Assembly: GCA_038225555.1 (NCBI GenBank)
Contig: JBBRRB010000012.1
Span: forward strand, 69,772 to 133,771
Direction: 5' to 3'
From: JANXQZ01 sp038225555
GTDB lineage: Bacteria > Acidobacteriota > Terriglobia > Bryobacterales > Bryobacteraceae
Length of the DNA: 64,000 bases
Part shown: positions 1-8,703 of the stretch, piece by piece
Layout of the letters: each line of letters starts with the position of its first letter
Numbering within the stretch: position 1 is the stretch's first letter
The notes under the pieces: generated by a model
What the model was told of the DNA's origin: nothing
What the model saw: only the letters and a program-made list of their open reading frames with translations
Database searches by the model: none
Position numbers and translations under genes: made by a program

Positions 1-1338
1 TCGGTACTCTTCTTCGCGGCGATCAGGTTCAGGCATGCGCAGGAGAGCCGAGGGATGAATGGTCGCCATGATTTGTTTCGCCCACCGGTGGGGTTGAAAG
101 AGACCCCGGTCGCGCGTGACGCGAAAATCGCGGCCCATCAGTGACTGGGCAGCGGTGGCCCCCAGGCAAACAACGAGCTCAGGCTTCACGGCTTCCAGTT
201 CAGCCTCAAGCCAGGGCCTGCATGCCGAGATCTCGATTCCGCCGGGCTTGGCGTGGATTCTGCGTTTCCCGCGCTCGATGAATTTGAAGTGCTTCACCGC
301 GTTTGTCACATAAAGAGAGCTTCGGTCCAAGCCTGCCTCGTCGAGAGCTCGAGATAACAGACGTCCGGCCGGTCCTACAAAAGGGCGGCCAGCCAGATCT
401 TCTTCGTCGCCGGGCTGCTCCCCAACGAGTACGACTCGGGCCTTCTCGGATCCTTCTCCGAATACGATCTGAGTCGCGCACTTGTAGAGGCCGCAGCCTT
501 CGCATTTGATCGCAGCTTCGCGCAGAGTCTGAAGCGTGGCATGCTGCGGTACCCAGGGGATTGCGGAAGGAGCTTGGTCTTTGATCATAGCTTGTACCCG
601 AAATCCAGCTTCGCGCGTGAGGCTGCTAATCACCTGCGCCTCCGGCAAGGTCGCCCAGTGCCTAACCGGCATTTCAGCGCGCATGGCCGGGAGATTGATT
701 CGCGCGGGGTTAAAGATTGAGGCGTAATAAGTGCGCCAAAGGTCTTCGAGCCCATCGTCGTCCGGAGCTGCTTCCCGCGGGGCACCGGGGCCGAAAATCA
801 GATCGGCTCGATTCCAGTAAGCGCTCTCATCCGGCGTGAGAATGGCCCAGCGCATGCTCCCGAATCGCCGTGCGAAAAACGGAGCAGCGGCGCGCACGAT
901 GTGGTGATCGGGCCGATACCATGCGATGTATTCGGAGTCGCCCTCCAGGTCTATCTTTCGGAAGCGAACGAAGGCATGCATTTTGTGGATGTCGCGCTTT
1001 ATCGCCTTTTCCATGAGCCGGAGTCGGCGGATATCGGAATCCACTTCGATTTTCAGGAGGTGTGGCTCGCCATTTGTTAGACGGTGGAGCACGGAATACA
1101 GCAGATCCCAACGACCGGGGTCGCGATACTGAGCGGCCACGGAGGCGAGTTTTAGAAATTCAGCGGGGACTTTCTTGACGTCTGGCTGGCGTTGATCGAC
1201 CAGTGTATCGCTGAAGAGCAGGGGCTGTCCGGACTTCCCATCTACGAAATGCACTTGCGACGGTGTGACGCCAGCGCGAAGAAGGGCTCGCGCTTCCGTA
1301 CGCCAAACCCCGAAATCCTGAATGACAACTTGCTTCAC
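1..1338 (-). CDS. UdgX-family uracil-DNA glycosylase with N-terminal DUF4130 domain (partial)
   Basis: Read on the minus strand from a GTG at 1338-1336; the frame stays open to the left edge, so the C-terminus is missing (446 codons present). Residues about 1-265 resemble the DUF4130/TIGR03915 DNA-repair partner domain. From about residue 275 the sequence is a family-4/UdgX uracil-DNA glycosylase: a C-x2-C pair (CEGCGLYK), the GEQPGDEEDLAGRPF loop and VGPAGRLL. The KRRIH motif that defines UdgX is present, with its histidine (codon 253-255) at about residue 362; in characterised UdgX this histidine bonds covalently to the abasic sugar after uracil removal. HPSALLR near the edge is the usual late UDG motif. 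The GTG overlaps the stop of the radical-SAM gene by 4 bases, so the two are translationally coupled. Family call is firm; repair substrate in this organism is inferred. Confidence 0.93.
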   Translation of the reverse strand, partial: MKQVVIQDFGVWRTEARALLRAGVTPSQVHFVDGKSGQPLLFSDTLVDQRQPDVKKVPAEFLKLASVAAQYRDPGRWDLLYSVLHRLTNGEPHLLKIEVDSDIRRLRLMEKAIKRDIHKMHAFVRFRKIDLEGDSEYIAWYRPDHHIVRAAAPFFARRFGSMRWAILTPDESAYWNRADLIFGPGAPREAAPDDDGLEDLWRTYYASIFNPARINLPAMRAEMPVRHWATLPEAQVISSLTREAGFRVQAMIKDQAPSAIPWVPQHATLQTLREAAIKCEGCGLYKCATQIVFGEGSEKARVVLVGEQPGDEEDLAGRPFVGPAGRLLSRALDEAGLDRSSLYVTNAVKHFKFIERGKRRIHAKPGGIEISACRPWLEAELEAVKPELVVCLGATAAQSLMGRDFRVTRDRGLFQPHRWAKQIMATIHPSALLRMPEPDRREEEYR

Positions 1339-2576
1339 AACTCGCCGCTGCGGGCTTCGAATAACGCCATCTGGAGCGGCTGTGGTTGAAACCACTTAGG
1401 AAGGCTTTTGACATCGATTTGCATTGCCGCTGGGTTGTCGCCCGACGTAGTAATGAAGTACTTGGTTTTGGCGATCGAAATCTTAAGTTTCGCCAGATCG
1501 TCCAGCGTGAGAGCGTGATAGCGCCTAATCTGGAGGATGCGCTTTACGTTACGCACACCGATCCCCGGAATGCGCAGTAGGGCGGCGCGCGATGCTTTAT
1601 TAACGTCGACCGGGAAAAACTCGCGGTGCCGAAGGGCCCAAGCCAACTTGGGATCCTGATCGAGAGGCAGATCGGGCGATTCCGGCGTCGTCAGTTCCTG
1701 GGCTTGGAAGCCGTAAAAGCGCAGCAGCCAATCGGCCTGATACAAGCGGTGTTCGCGTATCATGGGCGGCCGGCTGACGGGCAGTACCGGATCAGCATGG
1801 GGGATGGGACTGAAGGCGGAATAATAAACGCGCCGCAGCTTTTGCTTCTTGTAAAGCTCCGAGGCCTTCGCCAGCACTGCGCTGTCTGGAGCAGGGGTGG
1901 CGCCGACGATCATCTGAGTACTCTGGCCCGCTGGCGCGAATTTTGGACTTTGACCGCGGCGATTGGTCCGATCAGAGGCATTGGCGATGCCGAATCCGAT
2001 CTTCGACATGGCGTCTTCAATTTGAAAATGACTCTTAGCTGGGGCCAGTTCGCGTAAATCAGAATCTAAAGCGAGTTCGATGTTTGCACTCAGGCGGTCG
2101 GCCCAGGCTCCGGCTTCAAGCAACAGATCCTTCGAGGCGCCCGGAACCGCTTTCAGATGAATATAGCCGCCGAAGAGATGCTCGAGCCGCAACGCGCGCG
2201 CCACGGAAATCATTTGCTCCATGGTGTAGTCGGCGTTTTGAATGATGCCAGAGCTGAGGAAAAGTCCCTCAATGTAGTTGCGCTTGTAAAATTCGATGGT
2301 CAGCTGCACCACTTCTTCTGGAGTGAACCGCGCCCGAGGCGTATCGCTCGAAATGCGATTGACGCAGTAGCTGCAATCGTAGATGCAGTAATTGGTAAGG
2401 AGCAGTTTCAACAGGGAAATGCAACGCCCGTCGGGGGTGTAGCTATGGCAAATGCCGATACCTTCGGTATTTCCAAGGCCGCCCTCGACACGCTTTCGAC
2501 GAGAGCCGCTGCTCGCGCAGGAAGCATCATATTTGGCCGCATCAGCCAGGATGCGAAGCTTGTTTTCTAACTCCAC
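1335..2576 (-). CDS. Putative DNA modification/repair radical SAM protein
   Basis: 413 residues from a GTG start. The radical-SAM cluster motif C-x3-C-x2-C is at residues 64, 68 and 71 (NYCIYDCSYC), which would hold the [4Fe-4S] that cleaves S-adenosylmethionine. The C-terminus (about residues 315-370) has a helix-hairpin-helix DNA-binding unit around LLRIPGIGVRNVKRIL. This combination matches TIGR03916, a SplB-like family almost always found beside the DUF4130/UdgX protein, as here (4-base overlap downstream). The likely role is repair or processing of damaged DNA together with that partner; the reaction is not known for the family. Confidence 0.9.
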   Translation of the reverse strand: MELENKLRILADAAKYDASCASSGSRRKRVEGGLGNTEGIGICHSYTPDGRCISLLKLLLTNYCIYDCSYCVNRISSDTPRARFTPEEVVQLTIEFYKRNYIEGLFLSSGIIQNADYTMEQMISVARALRLEHLFGGYIHLKAVPGASKDLLLEAGAWADRLSANIELALDSDLRELAPAKSHFQIEDAMSKIGFGIANASDRTNRRGQSPKFAPAGQSTQMIVGATPAPDSAVLAKASELYKKQKLRRVYYSAFSPIPHADPVLPVSRPPMIREHRLYQADWLLRFYGFQAQELTTPESPDLPLDQDPKLAWALRHREFFPVDVNKASRAALLRIPGIGVRNVKRILQIRRYHALTLDDLAKLKISIAKTKYFITTSGDNPAAMQIDVKSLPKWFQPQPLQMALFEARSGEL

Positions 2577-2600
2577 CGCGCCTGTCTTTATTCTATTGTC

Positions 2601-4469
2601 TCAGAGCTGGGCTAACTCGGGTTCTGCAACTAAAGTAGGCGCGGTATGCCATGCCGATATTTGACCCAGGGTAGCAGCCAGAGTGGACGAAATGAGGTCG
2701 GGTCGGCAATTTCCAAAGCGTTCCTTGGCCTTCGCGGAATCGATAGACGATCCCCACATGCCGATCACGATCTTGACGTCCGGAGAGGCGGCGCGGACTC
2801 GCTGGCAGGCGGCCCGCGCGTGGGTGAATGCAAAAGGTGGAACCGCTGAAATGCACACCACATCCTCGGCTACGAGCGAAAGCCGCTTTACCGATTCCTC
2901 CCAGGCCGAATCTGCCGGGAAAGCGAGAGCAATATAACCGCTTCGTTCGAGCAGTTGCGCCAGCATCGCGGCGGTGATCTCGTCTGCTTGATCGTTGGCG
3001 GGAACGCAGATTACGCGCGATGTTTTAGGTGCAGAGGGCTGCGGCAACTCATTTCCAGCAGCAGGTTCGGTGTCCGGGCGATAGTCGGCCAGTTCCGCCA
3101 CCAGTTCACCAGTGCTTAGGAATAAAAACGCCTCCCGCGCCTCGTCCAGCGTGCCTTTGTGGCGATCCTGTTCGGCCAGACTCAAGGCGGGAATGAGAAC
3201 CTCATCGTAGAGTTCCAGCAGGGGTCGTCCCTTTAAAAAGGATTCAGCAACGCCGCGCGCCTCGACCGGGTCCATCGCCAGCAGCCGCTGGTAAAATTGA
3301 GCGTCGGGAGACAAGGGCGCTTCGTCACCGAGCAGGATATGCAAGAACGAGAGTTGCGGGACGTAACGGCCTAAAACGATCACGCAAACCGTCAGCGGCG
3401 TGGAGAGGATCAAGCCGGCCCACCCCCACAGGATGGTCCAGAAGACCGTGGTAACCAGGAGTGCAAGCGATGAAACGCCGGTGTGCGTGCCGTAGAGCCA
3501 AGGCTCGATAAAGTTTCCCGTCACGCCTTCTAGAACGGCATACAACACCAGCACGAGCACAGGTGGTGTCCAAGTGTTAAATACCGCGAGCGCCATCACG
3601 AAAGGCAGGGTGGCTGCGGCCATGGCTCCGATGTACGGCACGGTCCTAAGAACCGCCGCGATAACACCCCAAAGGGTTGCGTTTGGGACGCCGATCATAT
3701 AGAGACCAAAACCGAAAAACAGGCCGTAGAGCGCATTCACGAGAAACTGCATCATCAGGTAACGGCTAATGCGACTCGCGCCATCGTCTAGCGCCTGCGT
3801 CATCAGGTTGAGCTGTCCCAATCCGACCAGGCGCAACAACCTGTTTCTGAGGTCTTCGCGCTTGATAAGGATAAAGATTGAAAACACGAGGATCACGCCG
3901 AAACTGCCCAAGGGTCTGAGGGCGGGCAACAATAATCGCCGGAAGTATTGGAGATCGTTTTCCGGCGGATCGACGATTTGGACCGGAGTGGGAGCGCCGG
4001 GGAGGGCAACCGGGAGGGGGCCGCCCTTTTTGGAGGTTATGGTTTTGGGGGCCTGAGTGGGGGCGCTGACAGGGGTCGGCGAGGCGGAAAGCTCCTTGCC
4101 GATTTCTTTAACGCTTTGCGCAGCCTTGCCAAGAGCTCCGCTGGTGGGAGCGTGGAATTGCTCGATCTTCTGGTGAATGTTCAGGCGGTACTGAGGAAGG
4201 CCGCTCGCTACTTCAAAAAGCTGTCCTCCCACTATCCAGCCAATCCCAGCGACGGCTGCAACCGACACCAGAATGACTAACAGCACCGCCGGAACCCGGC
4301 CGAGCCGCAAGCGTTGAACGGCGGTCACTAGAGGGGTCAGCAAGAAGCTGATCGTTAGGGCAAGAGCCAGGGGCACGAGAATTTCGCGTGCAAAATAGAG
4401 GACTAAGATGCCTACCGCTAACGGGATAAACGGTCCTGCAAGCGAAGCGGCTCGGCGCGGGGTTGCCAT
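2601..4469 (-). CDS. AI-2E/PerM-family membrane transporter with extra C-terminal domain
   Basis: Residues about 1-410 are an AI-2E family (PerM/TqsA-like) permease: a membrane pair at the N-terminus, a long soluble loop rich in Pro/Thr/Ala, then several hydrophobic segments. Conserved family stretches are present (LRTVPYIGA, GNFIEPWLYG, WAGLILSTPLT). The remaining ~210 residues are not part of the usual transporter. They contain a helical segment and then an alpha/beta segment (VICVPANDQADEITAAMLAQ) resembling a B12-binding/flavodoxin-like fold but without the cobalamin DxHxxG motif. I chose the ATG at 4469; a TTG seven codons upstream (4490) is possible, and neither has a good ribosome-binding site. 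Substrate unknown. Confidence 0.85.
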   Translation of the reverse strand: MATPRRAASLAGPFIPLAVGILVLYFAREILVPLALALTISFLLTPLVTAVQRLRLGRVPAVLLVILVSVAAVAGIGWIVGGQLFEVASGLPQYRLNIHQKIEQFHAPTSGALGKAAQSVKEIGKELSASPTPVSAPTQAPKTITSKKGGPLPVALPGAPTPVQIVDPPENDLQYFRRLLLPALRPLGSFGVILVFSIFILIKREDLRNRLLRLVGLGQLNLMTQALDDGASRISRYLMMQFLVNALYGLFFGFGLYMIGVPNATLWGVIAAVLRTVPYIGAMAAATLPFVMALAVFNTWTPPVLVLVLYAVLEGVTGNFIEPWLYGTHTGVSSLALLVTTVFWTILWGWAGLILSTPLTVCVIVLGRYVPQLSFLHILLGDEAPLSPDAQFYQRLLAMDPVEARGVAESFLKGRPLLELYDEVLIPALSLAEQDRHKGTLDEAREAFLFLSTGELVAELADYRPDTEPAAGNELPQPSAPKTSRVICVPANDQADEITAAMLAQLLERSGYIALAFPADSAWEESVKRLSLVAEDVVCISAVPPFAFTHARAACQRVRAASPDVKIVIGMWGSSIDSAKAKERFGNCRPDLISSTLAATLGQISAWHTAPTLVAEPELAQL

Positions 4470-4572
4470 ATGTTTTCGATTTCTACGCAAAAAAATCGCC
4501 CGGTCTATCGAGAATGAAGGACCGAGCGACTTTGTACATCAGTGCGATTCCGGCGTGGCCGGAGCCTGCCAG

Positions 4573-4779
4573 CTATTTCTTCTTACCTTTCTTCTCTTCG
4601 GATGCGCCATGGGCTCGCTTGGAGTGTTCGTGGGCGGTGGACGAATGCTCGTGGGCTTTCGCCGAATGCTCATGGGCGGCGTCGTGATCGCCCTTCTCGT
4701 GATGCTCAGCGGCGGTTCGGTGTGCTTTGGCCGCTTCGTCGTGGTGTTCGGCTGCTTTCTTGTGTTTATCTTTCGGCAT
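4573..4779 (-). CDS. Small His/Ala/Lys-rich repeat protein
   Basis: 68 residues, almost entirely His, Ala, Glu, Lys and Ser, with a repeating heptad-like unit (AHEHSAK, AHEHSST, AHEHSKR) and a basic end (KKGKKK). The start ATG has a strong GGAAGGA site about 8 bases upstream, which supports a real gene. Similar AEHHEKAAKHH-type small proteins occur in many Proteobacteria and Acidobacteriota and have no established function. Metal (Ni/Zn/Cu) or nucleic-acid binding is plausible from composition alone. Confidence 0.72.
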   Translation of the reverse strand: MPKDKHKKAAEHHDEAAKAHRTAAEHHEKGDHDAAHEHSAKAHEHSSTAHEHSKRAHGASEEKKGKKK

Positions 4780-4848
4780 GTGATTGAATCCTTCCGAGAG
4801 TTAGACCGTGCGTGTCGGCAACCGTTACTAAAGGTTTTAACAAAATAA

Positions 4849-4880
4849 GCCGCGAAATGAACGGTTGCTCATTTCGCGGC
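4849..4880 (-). terminator. Hairpin terminator downstream of flagellin
   Basis: Perfect 12-bp inverted repeat (4849-4860 with 4869-4880, 8-base loop). On the minus strand the stem is followed by TTATTTTGTT, a T-rich tract fitting intrinsic termination of the flagellin transcript. Confidence 0.75.
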
Positions 4881-4897
4881 CTCATCAGATCAAAAGA

Positions 4898-4916
4898 CTA
4901 GCTTCGGTTGAGCTAG
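4898..4916 (-). terminator. Second small hairpin after flagellin
   Basis: 6-bp stem (CTAGCT/AGCTAG, 7-base loop) located between the flagellin stop and the larger terminator. On the minus strand it is followed by TCTTTTG, so it may act as the first of two tandem terminators. Confidence 0.5.
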
Positions 4917-4932
4917 CGTTACCCTCTCAACA

Positions 4933-7900
4933 CTACCCTCTCAAGAGTGAGAGAACCTGCTGAGGAGCTGAGTTGGCTTGCGCCAGGGCCGCAACGCCAG
5001 CCTGAATGAGCACTTGAGCCTTGGTCAGGTTCGCGGCTTCAGCGGCAAGATCTGCGTCTCTGATACGCGATTCGGCGGTGGTCGTGTTCGTCAATTGCGA
5101 TTGAGCCAGGTTAACCGCATAGCTGAACTGGTTTTCGCCGCGGCCTACGACTGCTTGTGATCGGCCGAGGATGCTGACTGCGTTGGCCAGCGCGCTTACG
5201 GCGCTTTGCGCACTGTTCTGATCGCCGATGTTCGCATTGACACTGTTGCCGAGGGTGGCTGAGGTATTCACGTTGCCGGTGGGAGGCGTAATGCCCGTTC
5301 CGCCCGGCGTGGCGCCTGTGCTTACTTGGAAACTGGTATCCGTGCTCAGGAAGCGAATCGCCTGGGTGCCATTGACGTCTTCTTTCACCGCGACGATGTT
5401 CTTCAAGGTAGCGTCGTTAGTCTGCTGAAGAGCGGTATTGATCGTGCTGATGGCCGAATCGATGGTTGCGCCGCTGCGGTTAAGAGCCGAATTCTGCAGG
5501 GTTATGCTAACCGGATGCTTCCCGCCGCTTGCGTCAGTTCCCGTGATGTTGATTGACTGTTTGTCCCCGGCGTAGAGCAGGTCGTTGAAGCTAAGAACCG
5601 CCGAGGCGCTAGCGCCGTTGGAATCGAAGGTTGAGGCGATTGAAGTCGCCGGGCTGGCAGCATTGCCGCCAAAGCTGCTTCCAAGGTTCCCGAAACCGAT
5701 GTCGCCGCCAAATGCATTCAAGCGGAAGTTGGTGCTATTGCTGGACTGCAGGGTGATGGTTCCGCTGTTGTTCACCGCCTGAAGTCCGGCGTTCACCAAA
5801 CTGGTATTCTGAGCGATCTGCGCGTTCAACTGCTGAACGATATTTCCCGCGCTGGCGTTGGCGCCCGCCGCCGCAACTGGATTGCTTGCCGCGACAACTC
5901 CGAGAGCCGTGGTGACGCTCGTGTCCGAACTGGCAGCAACGATAGCAACAGAGCTCGCGGTGCCAGATGCCTTGGAAGTAAGCACAAGCTTAGTGCCCGT
6001 GGAATCCAAGGTGGCCGTAGCTTTGGTGCTAAACGTGGCGTCTGTGTTCAAGGAGTTCAGCAAGGTCGCAGTGGTAGTAGTGGCGGATTGACCTACCGTT
6101 ACCTGGAAAGTAGCGCCGCCGTCGATGCTGAAGCCGATCTTTCCAGCGGTGCCGCCTGCGCCGCCGCTTAGATTGATCGTGTTGGAGCTATAAGTGATTG
6201 CCGCACCGGTCAGTTTTCCGGCCGTTGCGTCCGTCCCCACACCCGTCAGATTCGCCGTGATCGCCCCGCCCGATGCGCTGCCCGCGGCAGAGGAGCTTCC
6301 GTTCAACGACACTTCTAAAGTGGCGGCAGATGCCGTCGCATTGGTTGCGCTGTAGCTCGACCCAGCCAAGCTTGTGTAATCGGTTACCCCGGCTGAGCCC
6401 GCCAGGAACGAACCAAGACCTAGCTTGTTCGTGGTGTCGCCGCTGGCTTGTACTTGGAAGGACTGGCCGTTGCTGCTGGTGAACGATAGGCCGCTTCCCG
6501 CCGATGGAGTGTTAAGCGTAATGCCAGCACCGGCCAGTTGGTTATTCGCTGCGATTTTGTTCTGAAGATCCGAAAGAACCTGTGCGACCGAAGTGGTGCC
6601 AGCCGTTGTCGTGTTCAGGGTGATGTCGATCGGGGAAGTGAGCCCGCCGCCTTGGAACGTCAGTTTGATGGAATCAGAGGTGGCGAACGTTGGTGTTGAG
6701 GCGGAGGCAACTGCCGAGCCGCTATTAAAGCCCAGCAGGGTGGATGCCGCGCCCGTGGTTACTTGCGATCCAGCCTGTCCTGCCGTCAGTACCACTCTGT
6801 TGTTTACGACACTGGCCGATACCGCGTTCGCACCCGTGAAGGTTCCGTTGGTCGCGATTGCCGCGTTGATATTGGCTGCAACTTGCGCCTTTGTCAGGTT
6901 CACCCCGGCGCCGATGCCGCTGAGCGTCACTGGGCCGTTGCTGCCAACGCTCAGGACCAGCGAATCGGTTGACCCAGCGCCGATGGTTTGGGTTGCGCTT
7001 GTGTCAGTGCCTACGATATTTTGCAGATTTGCCACTGCTGCGCTGCCCTGAACGTTCGTCGTTAGAGAGGCGCCCGTGGAAGCTGCTGCGGCATTCACCG
7101 TCACATCCGATCCAGAGCTAAATCCAAGTGCGTCCGATGCACCCGTGTGAGTTACCGTAACCTGCGACGTGGCGGAATTCGCCTTGCTGCGAATCACGAT
7201 CTCATTTCCGCTCAAGTAGGCGGTTCCAGACTGGCTGAAGTTCGCGGCAGAGTTTAGTTGCGCAACGATGGAACTCTTGCTGGTCGCGGCATTGCTGCTC
7301 AACGCCACACTAACCGGATTGGCCGAACCGTCGAATTTGAAAGTTAGCGTGTTGTTGGCGCCGGTGGTGTCTAGAGTCTGATAGGCAGCGCTGCTGGCCA
7401 CCGTCGCATTCTGCTCGAAGTTGCCAAGCAGTGCGTTGGCAAGGCGGTCGCCGGCCTGCACCTGGAAAGCCGCGCTGCTAGAGTTGAACGTAAGCTGCTG
7501 CCGACCCTGGGAATCGGTGTTGATGCTGGTGCTGATTTGCGCGTTCTTGAGCGCGGTGCCCTGGGCCGTCCCGTTATTCGCAGCAGCGCTGATGGCCGCG
7601 TTAACGGCATTGACCAAGTCGCTAGTCCCGCCCAGATTCTGGGTGTTCACGGTGATCTTAATCCCCTGACTATCGAACCCAGGTCCTTTCAAGGAGAATG
7701 AAGTGAAGTTAGCCGTCTGTTCCGAACCGCTGTTGGTATTGTTTGCGAGAATCTGAGCCAAACTCGTGCTAACCGCGCCAGATCCGATATCGGTGCCTGC
7801 GACACCAATCGCCTGGACGCCTTGGAGACCCAAGCTCTTGGCATCCACAGTGGAAGCACTCAGATCGATCCCGACGGATCCATTCTGAATCGCACCGGCG

Positions 7901-8367
7901 GAGTCAGTCGCCGATGCGCCCTTGCCGCCTCCGATGAAGACCGATAGTGACTTGGCAAACGTGCCACCCTGGTTGAGGCCGATCGCCTGTGCCTGGCGAT
8001 TAATCTCGCCGACTACGTTCTGGAATTCCGAATTCAGCACGCCGCGGTCGCCCGTGAATGTTCCCGAGGCGGACTGCGTCGCCAGAGTGCGAGCGCGGTC
8101 AATGAGCTGAGAAATGTTGTTTAATCCGCCATCCGCAATTTGCAGCTGGCTCAAACCGTCGTTGGCGTTTCGAATGCCCTGTGTCAGCACGGACTCATCG
8201 GACCGGAAGCCGTTCGCAATGGCAAGACCTGCGGCATCGTCGCCGCTTTGGATGATTCGCAGACCGGAAGTGACGTGGTTGATCGTCTTTCCCTGAAAAT
8301 CGCTGCTCGCTCTGAGATAGTTTTGGGCCGCCAGCGAAGCGACGTTGGTGTTAATGCTAAATGACAT
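4933..8367 (-). CDS. fliC: Giant flagellin
   Basis: 1144 residues, two to four times the usual flagellin length. The conserved N-terminal D0/D1 domain (about residues 1-145: SINTNVASLAAQNYL, TSGLRI, DDAAGLAIA) and the C-terminal D1/D0 domain (about the last 90 residues, with SRIRDADLAAE and QVLSLLRG) are both intact, so it should polymerise into a filament. About 900 residues between them form a hypervariable Ser/Thr/Ala/Gly/Asn-rich region with repeated segments resembling flagellin-IN domains (e.g. DITLNTTTAGTTSVAQVLSDL); these would form surface domains on the filament. It lacks a signal peptide, as expected for type III export. ATG at 8367 has an AAGGAGAG site. It is the last gene after fliW and csrA, and its leader holds likely CsrA sites. 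No other flagellar structural genes are in the window. Confidence 0.95.
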   Translation of the reverse strand: MSFSINTNVASLAAQNYLRASSDFQGKTINHVTSGLRIIQSGDDAAGLAIANGFRSDESVLTQGIRNANDGLSQLQIADGGLNNISQLIDRARTLATQSASGTFTGDRGVLNSEFQNVVGEINRQAQAIGLNQGGTFAKSLSVFIGGGKGASATDSAGAIQNGSVGIDLSASTVDAKSLGLQGVQAIGVAGTDIGSGAVSTSLAQILANNTNSGSEQTANFTSFSLKGPGFDSQGIKITVNTQNLGGTSDLVNAVNAAISAAANNGTAQGTALKNAQISTSINTDSQGRQQLTFNSSSAAFQVQAGDRLANALLGNFEQNATVASSAAYQTLDTTGANNTLTFKFDGSANPVSVALSSNAATSKSSIVAQLNSAANFSQSGTAYLSGNEIVIRSKANSATSQVTVTHTGASDALGFSSGSDVTVNAAAASTGASLTTNVQGSAAVANLQNIVGTDTSATQTIGAGSTDSLVLSVGSNGPVTLSGIGAGVNLTKAQVAANINAAIATNGTFTGANAVSASVVNNRVVLTAGQAGSQVTTGAASTLLGFNSGSAVASASTPTFATSDSIKLTFQGGGLTSPIDITLNTTTAGTTSVAQVLSDLQNKIAANNQLAGAGITLNTPSAGSGLSFTSSNGQSFQVQASGDTTNKLGLGSFLAGSAGVTDYTSLAGSSYSATNATASAATLEVSLNGSSSAAGSASGGAITANLTGVGTDATAGKLTGAAITYSSNTINLSGGAGGTAGKIGFSIDGGATFQVTVGQSATTTTATLLNSLNTDATFSTKATATLDSTGTKLVLTSKASGTASSVAIVAASSDTSVTTALGVVAASNPVAAAGANASAGNIVQQLNAQIAQNTSLVNAGLQAVNNSGTITLQSSNSTNFRLNAFGGDIGFGNLGSSFGGNAASPATSIASTFDSNGASASAVLSFNDLLYAGDKQSINITGTDASGGKHPVSITLQNSALNRSGATIDSAISTINTALQQTNDATLKNIVAVKEDVNGTQAIRFLSTDTSFQVSTGATPGGTGITPPTGNVNTSATLGNSVNANIGDQNSAQSAVSALANAVSILGRSQAVVGRGENQFSYAVNLAQSQLTNTTTAESRIRDADLAAEAANLTKAQVLIQAGVAALAQANSAPQQVLSLLRG

Positions 8368-8368
8368 T

Positions 8369-8434
8369 GTTCTCTCCTTGAATGGAACTCAAACCATACT
8401 TCTTTACGGTTTGGAACGCGTTTGCGTCCTGCAA
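8369..8434 (-). promoter_or_regulatory. Probable CsrA-binding sites in flagellin leader
   Basis: The 81-base leader upstream of flagellin holds two hairpins with GGA in the loop, the hallmark of CsrA sites. The distal one is 8422-8434: stem TTGC/GCAA closing the loop AGGAC. The proximal one has stem 8369-8372 with 8385-8388 (GTTC/GAAC on the transcript) and a loop containing AAGGAGA, the ribosome-binding site itself. CsrA bound here would block translation initiation, as established for the Bacillus subtilis hag leader. Binding here is inferred from sequence and from csrA/fliW lying next door. Confidence 0.6.
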
Positions 8435-8448
8435 GCTCTCAATTACAC

Positions 8449-8703
8449 TTATCGAGACACTTGCGGGAAACTTGAAGAAATGTGGAAGTTTTCGAGCGAA
8501 TTTTTCAATCGCTCCAAATCCACTTCGCGCGCGGCCGCTCGATTCTCCGATTGAGTGAGGTGCAACTCCTTGCGCAGGATTGACACCTGTTTCGGAGCTT
8601 TGATGCCGATCTTGACCGCCTGGGACGATACTTCCAGGAATTCAATCTCTATCTGATCGCCTATTAACAGGGATTCGCCCGCCCGGCGACGCAACACTAA
8701 CAT
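8449..8703 (-). CDS. csrA: Carbon storage regulator CsrA
   Basis: 84 residues beginning MLVLRRRAGESLLIGD, the conserved CsrA N-terminus, followed by the usual five-strand core (VKIGIKAPKQVSILRKEL). The RNA-binding ends of the fold, the N-terminal strand and the region after residue 40, are conserved. The C-terminus is about 20 residues longer than in E. coli (61 residues), as in species that pair CsrA with FliW, where the C-terminal part contacts FliW. It overlaps fliW by 7 bases and lies just upstream of flagellin. Expected role: represses flagellin translation unless titrated by FliW. Confidence 0.95.
   Translation of the reverse strand: MLVLRRRAGESLLIGDQIEIEFLEVSSQAVKIGIKAPKQVSILRKELHLTQSENRAAAREVDLERLKNSLENFHISSSFPQVSR

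Noticed and set aside
4933..8367. Repeated blocks in the flagellin as a CRISPR or tandem-repeat array
   Set aside because: The repetition is at protein level (Ser/Thr/Ala-rich domains) with diverged DNA; there are no evenly spaced identical repeats.
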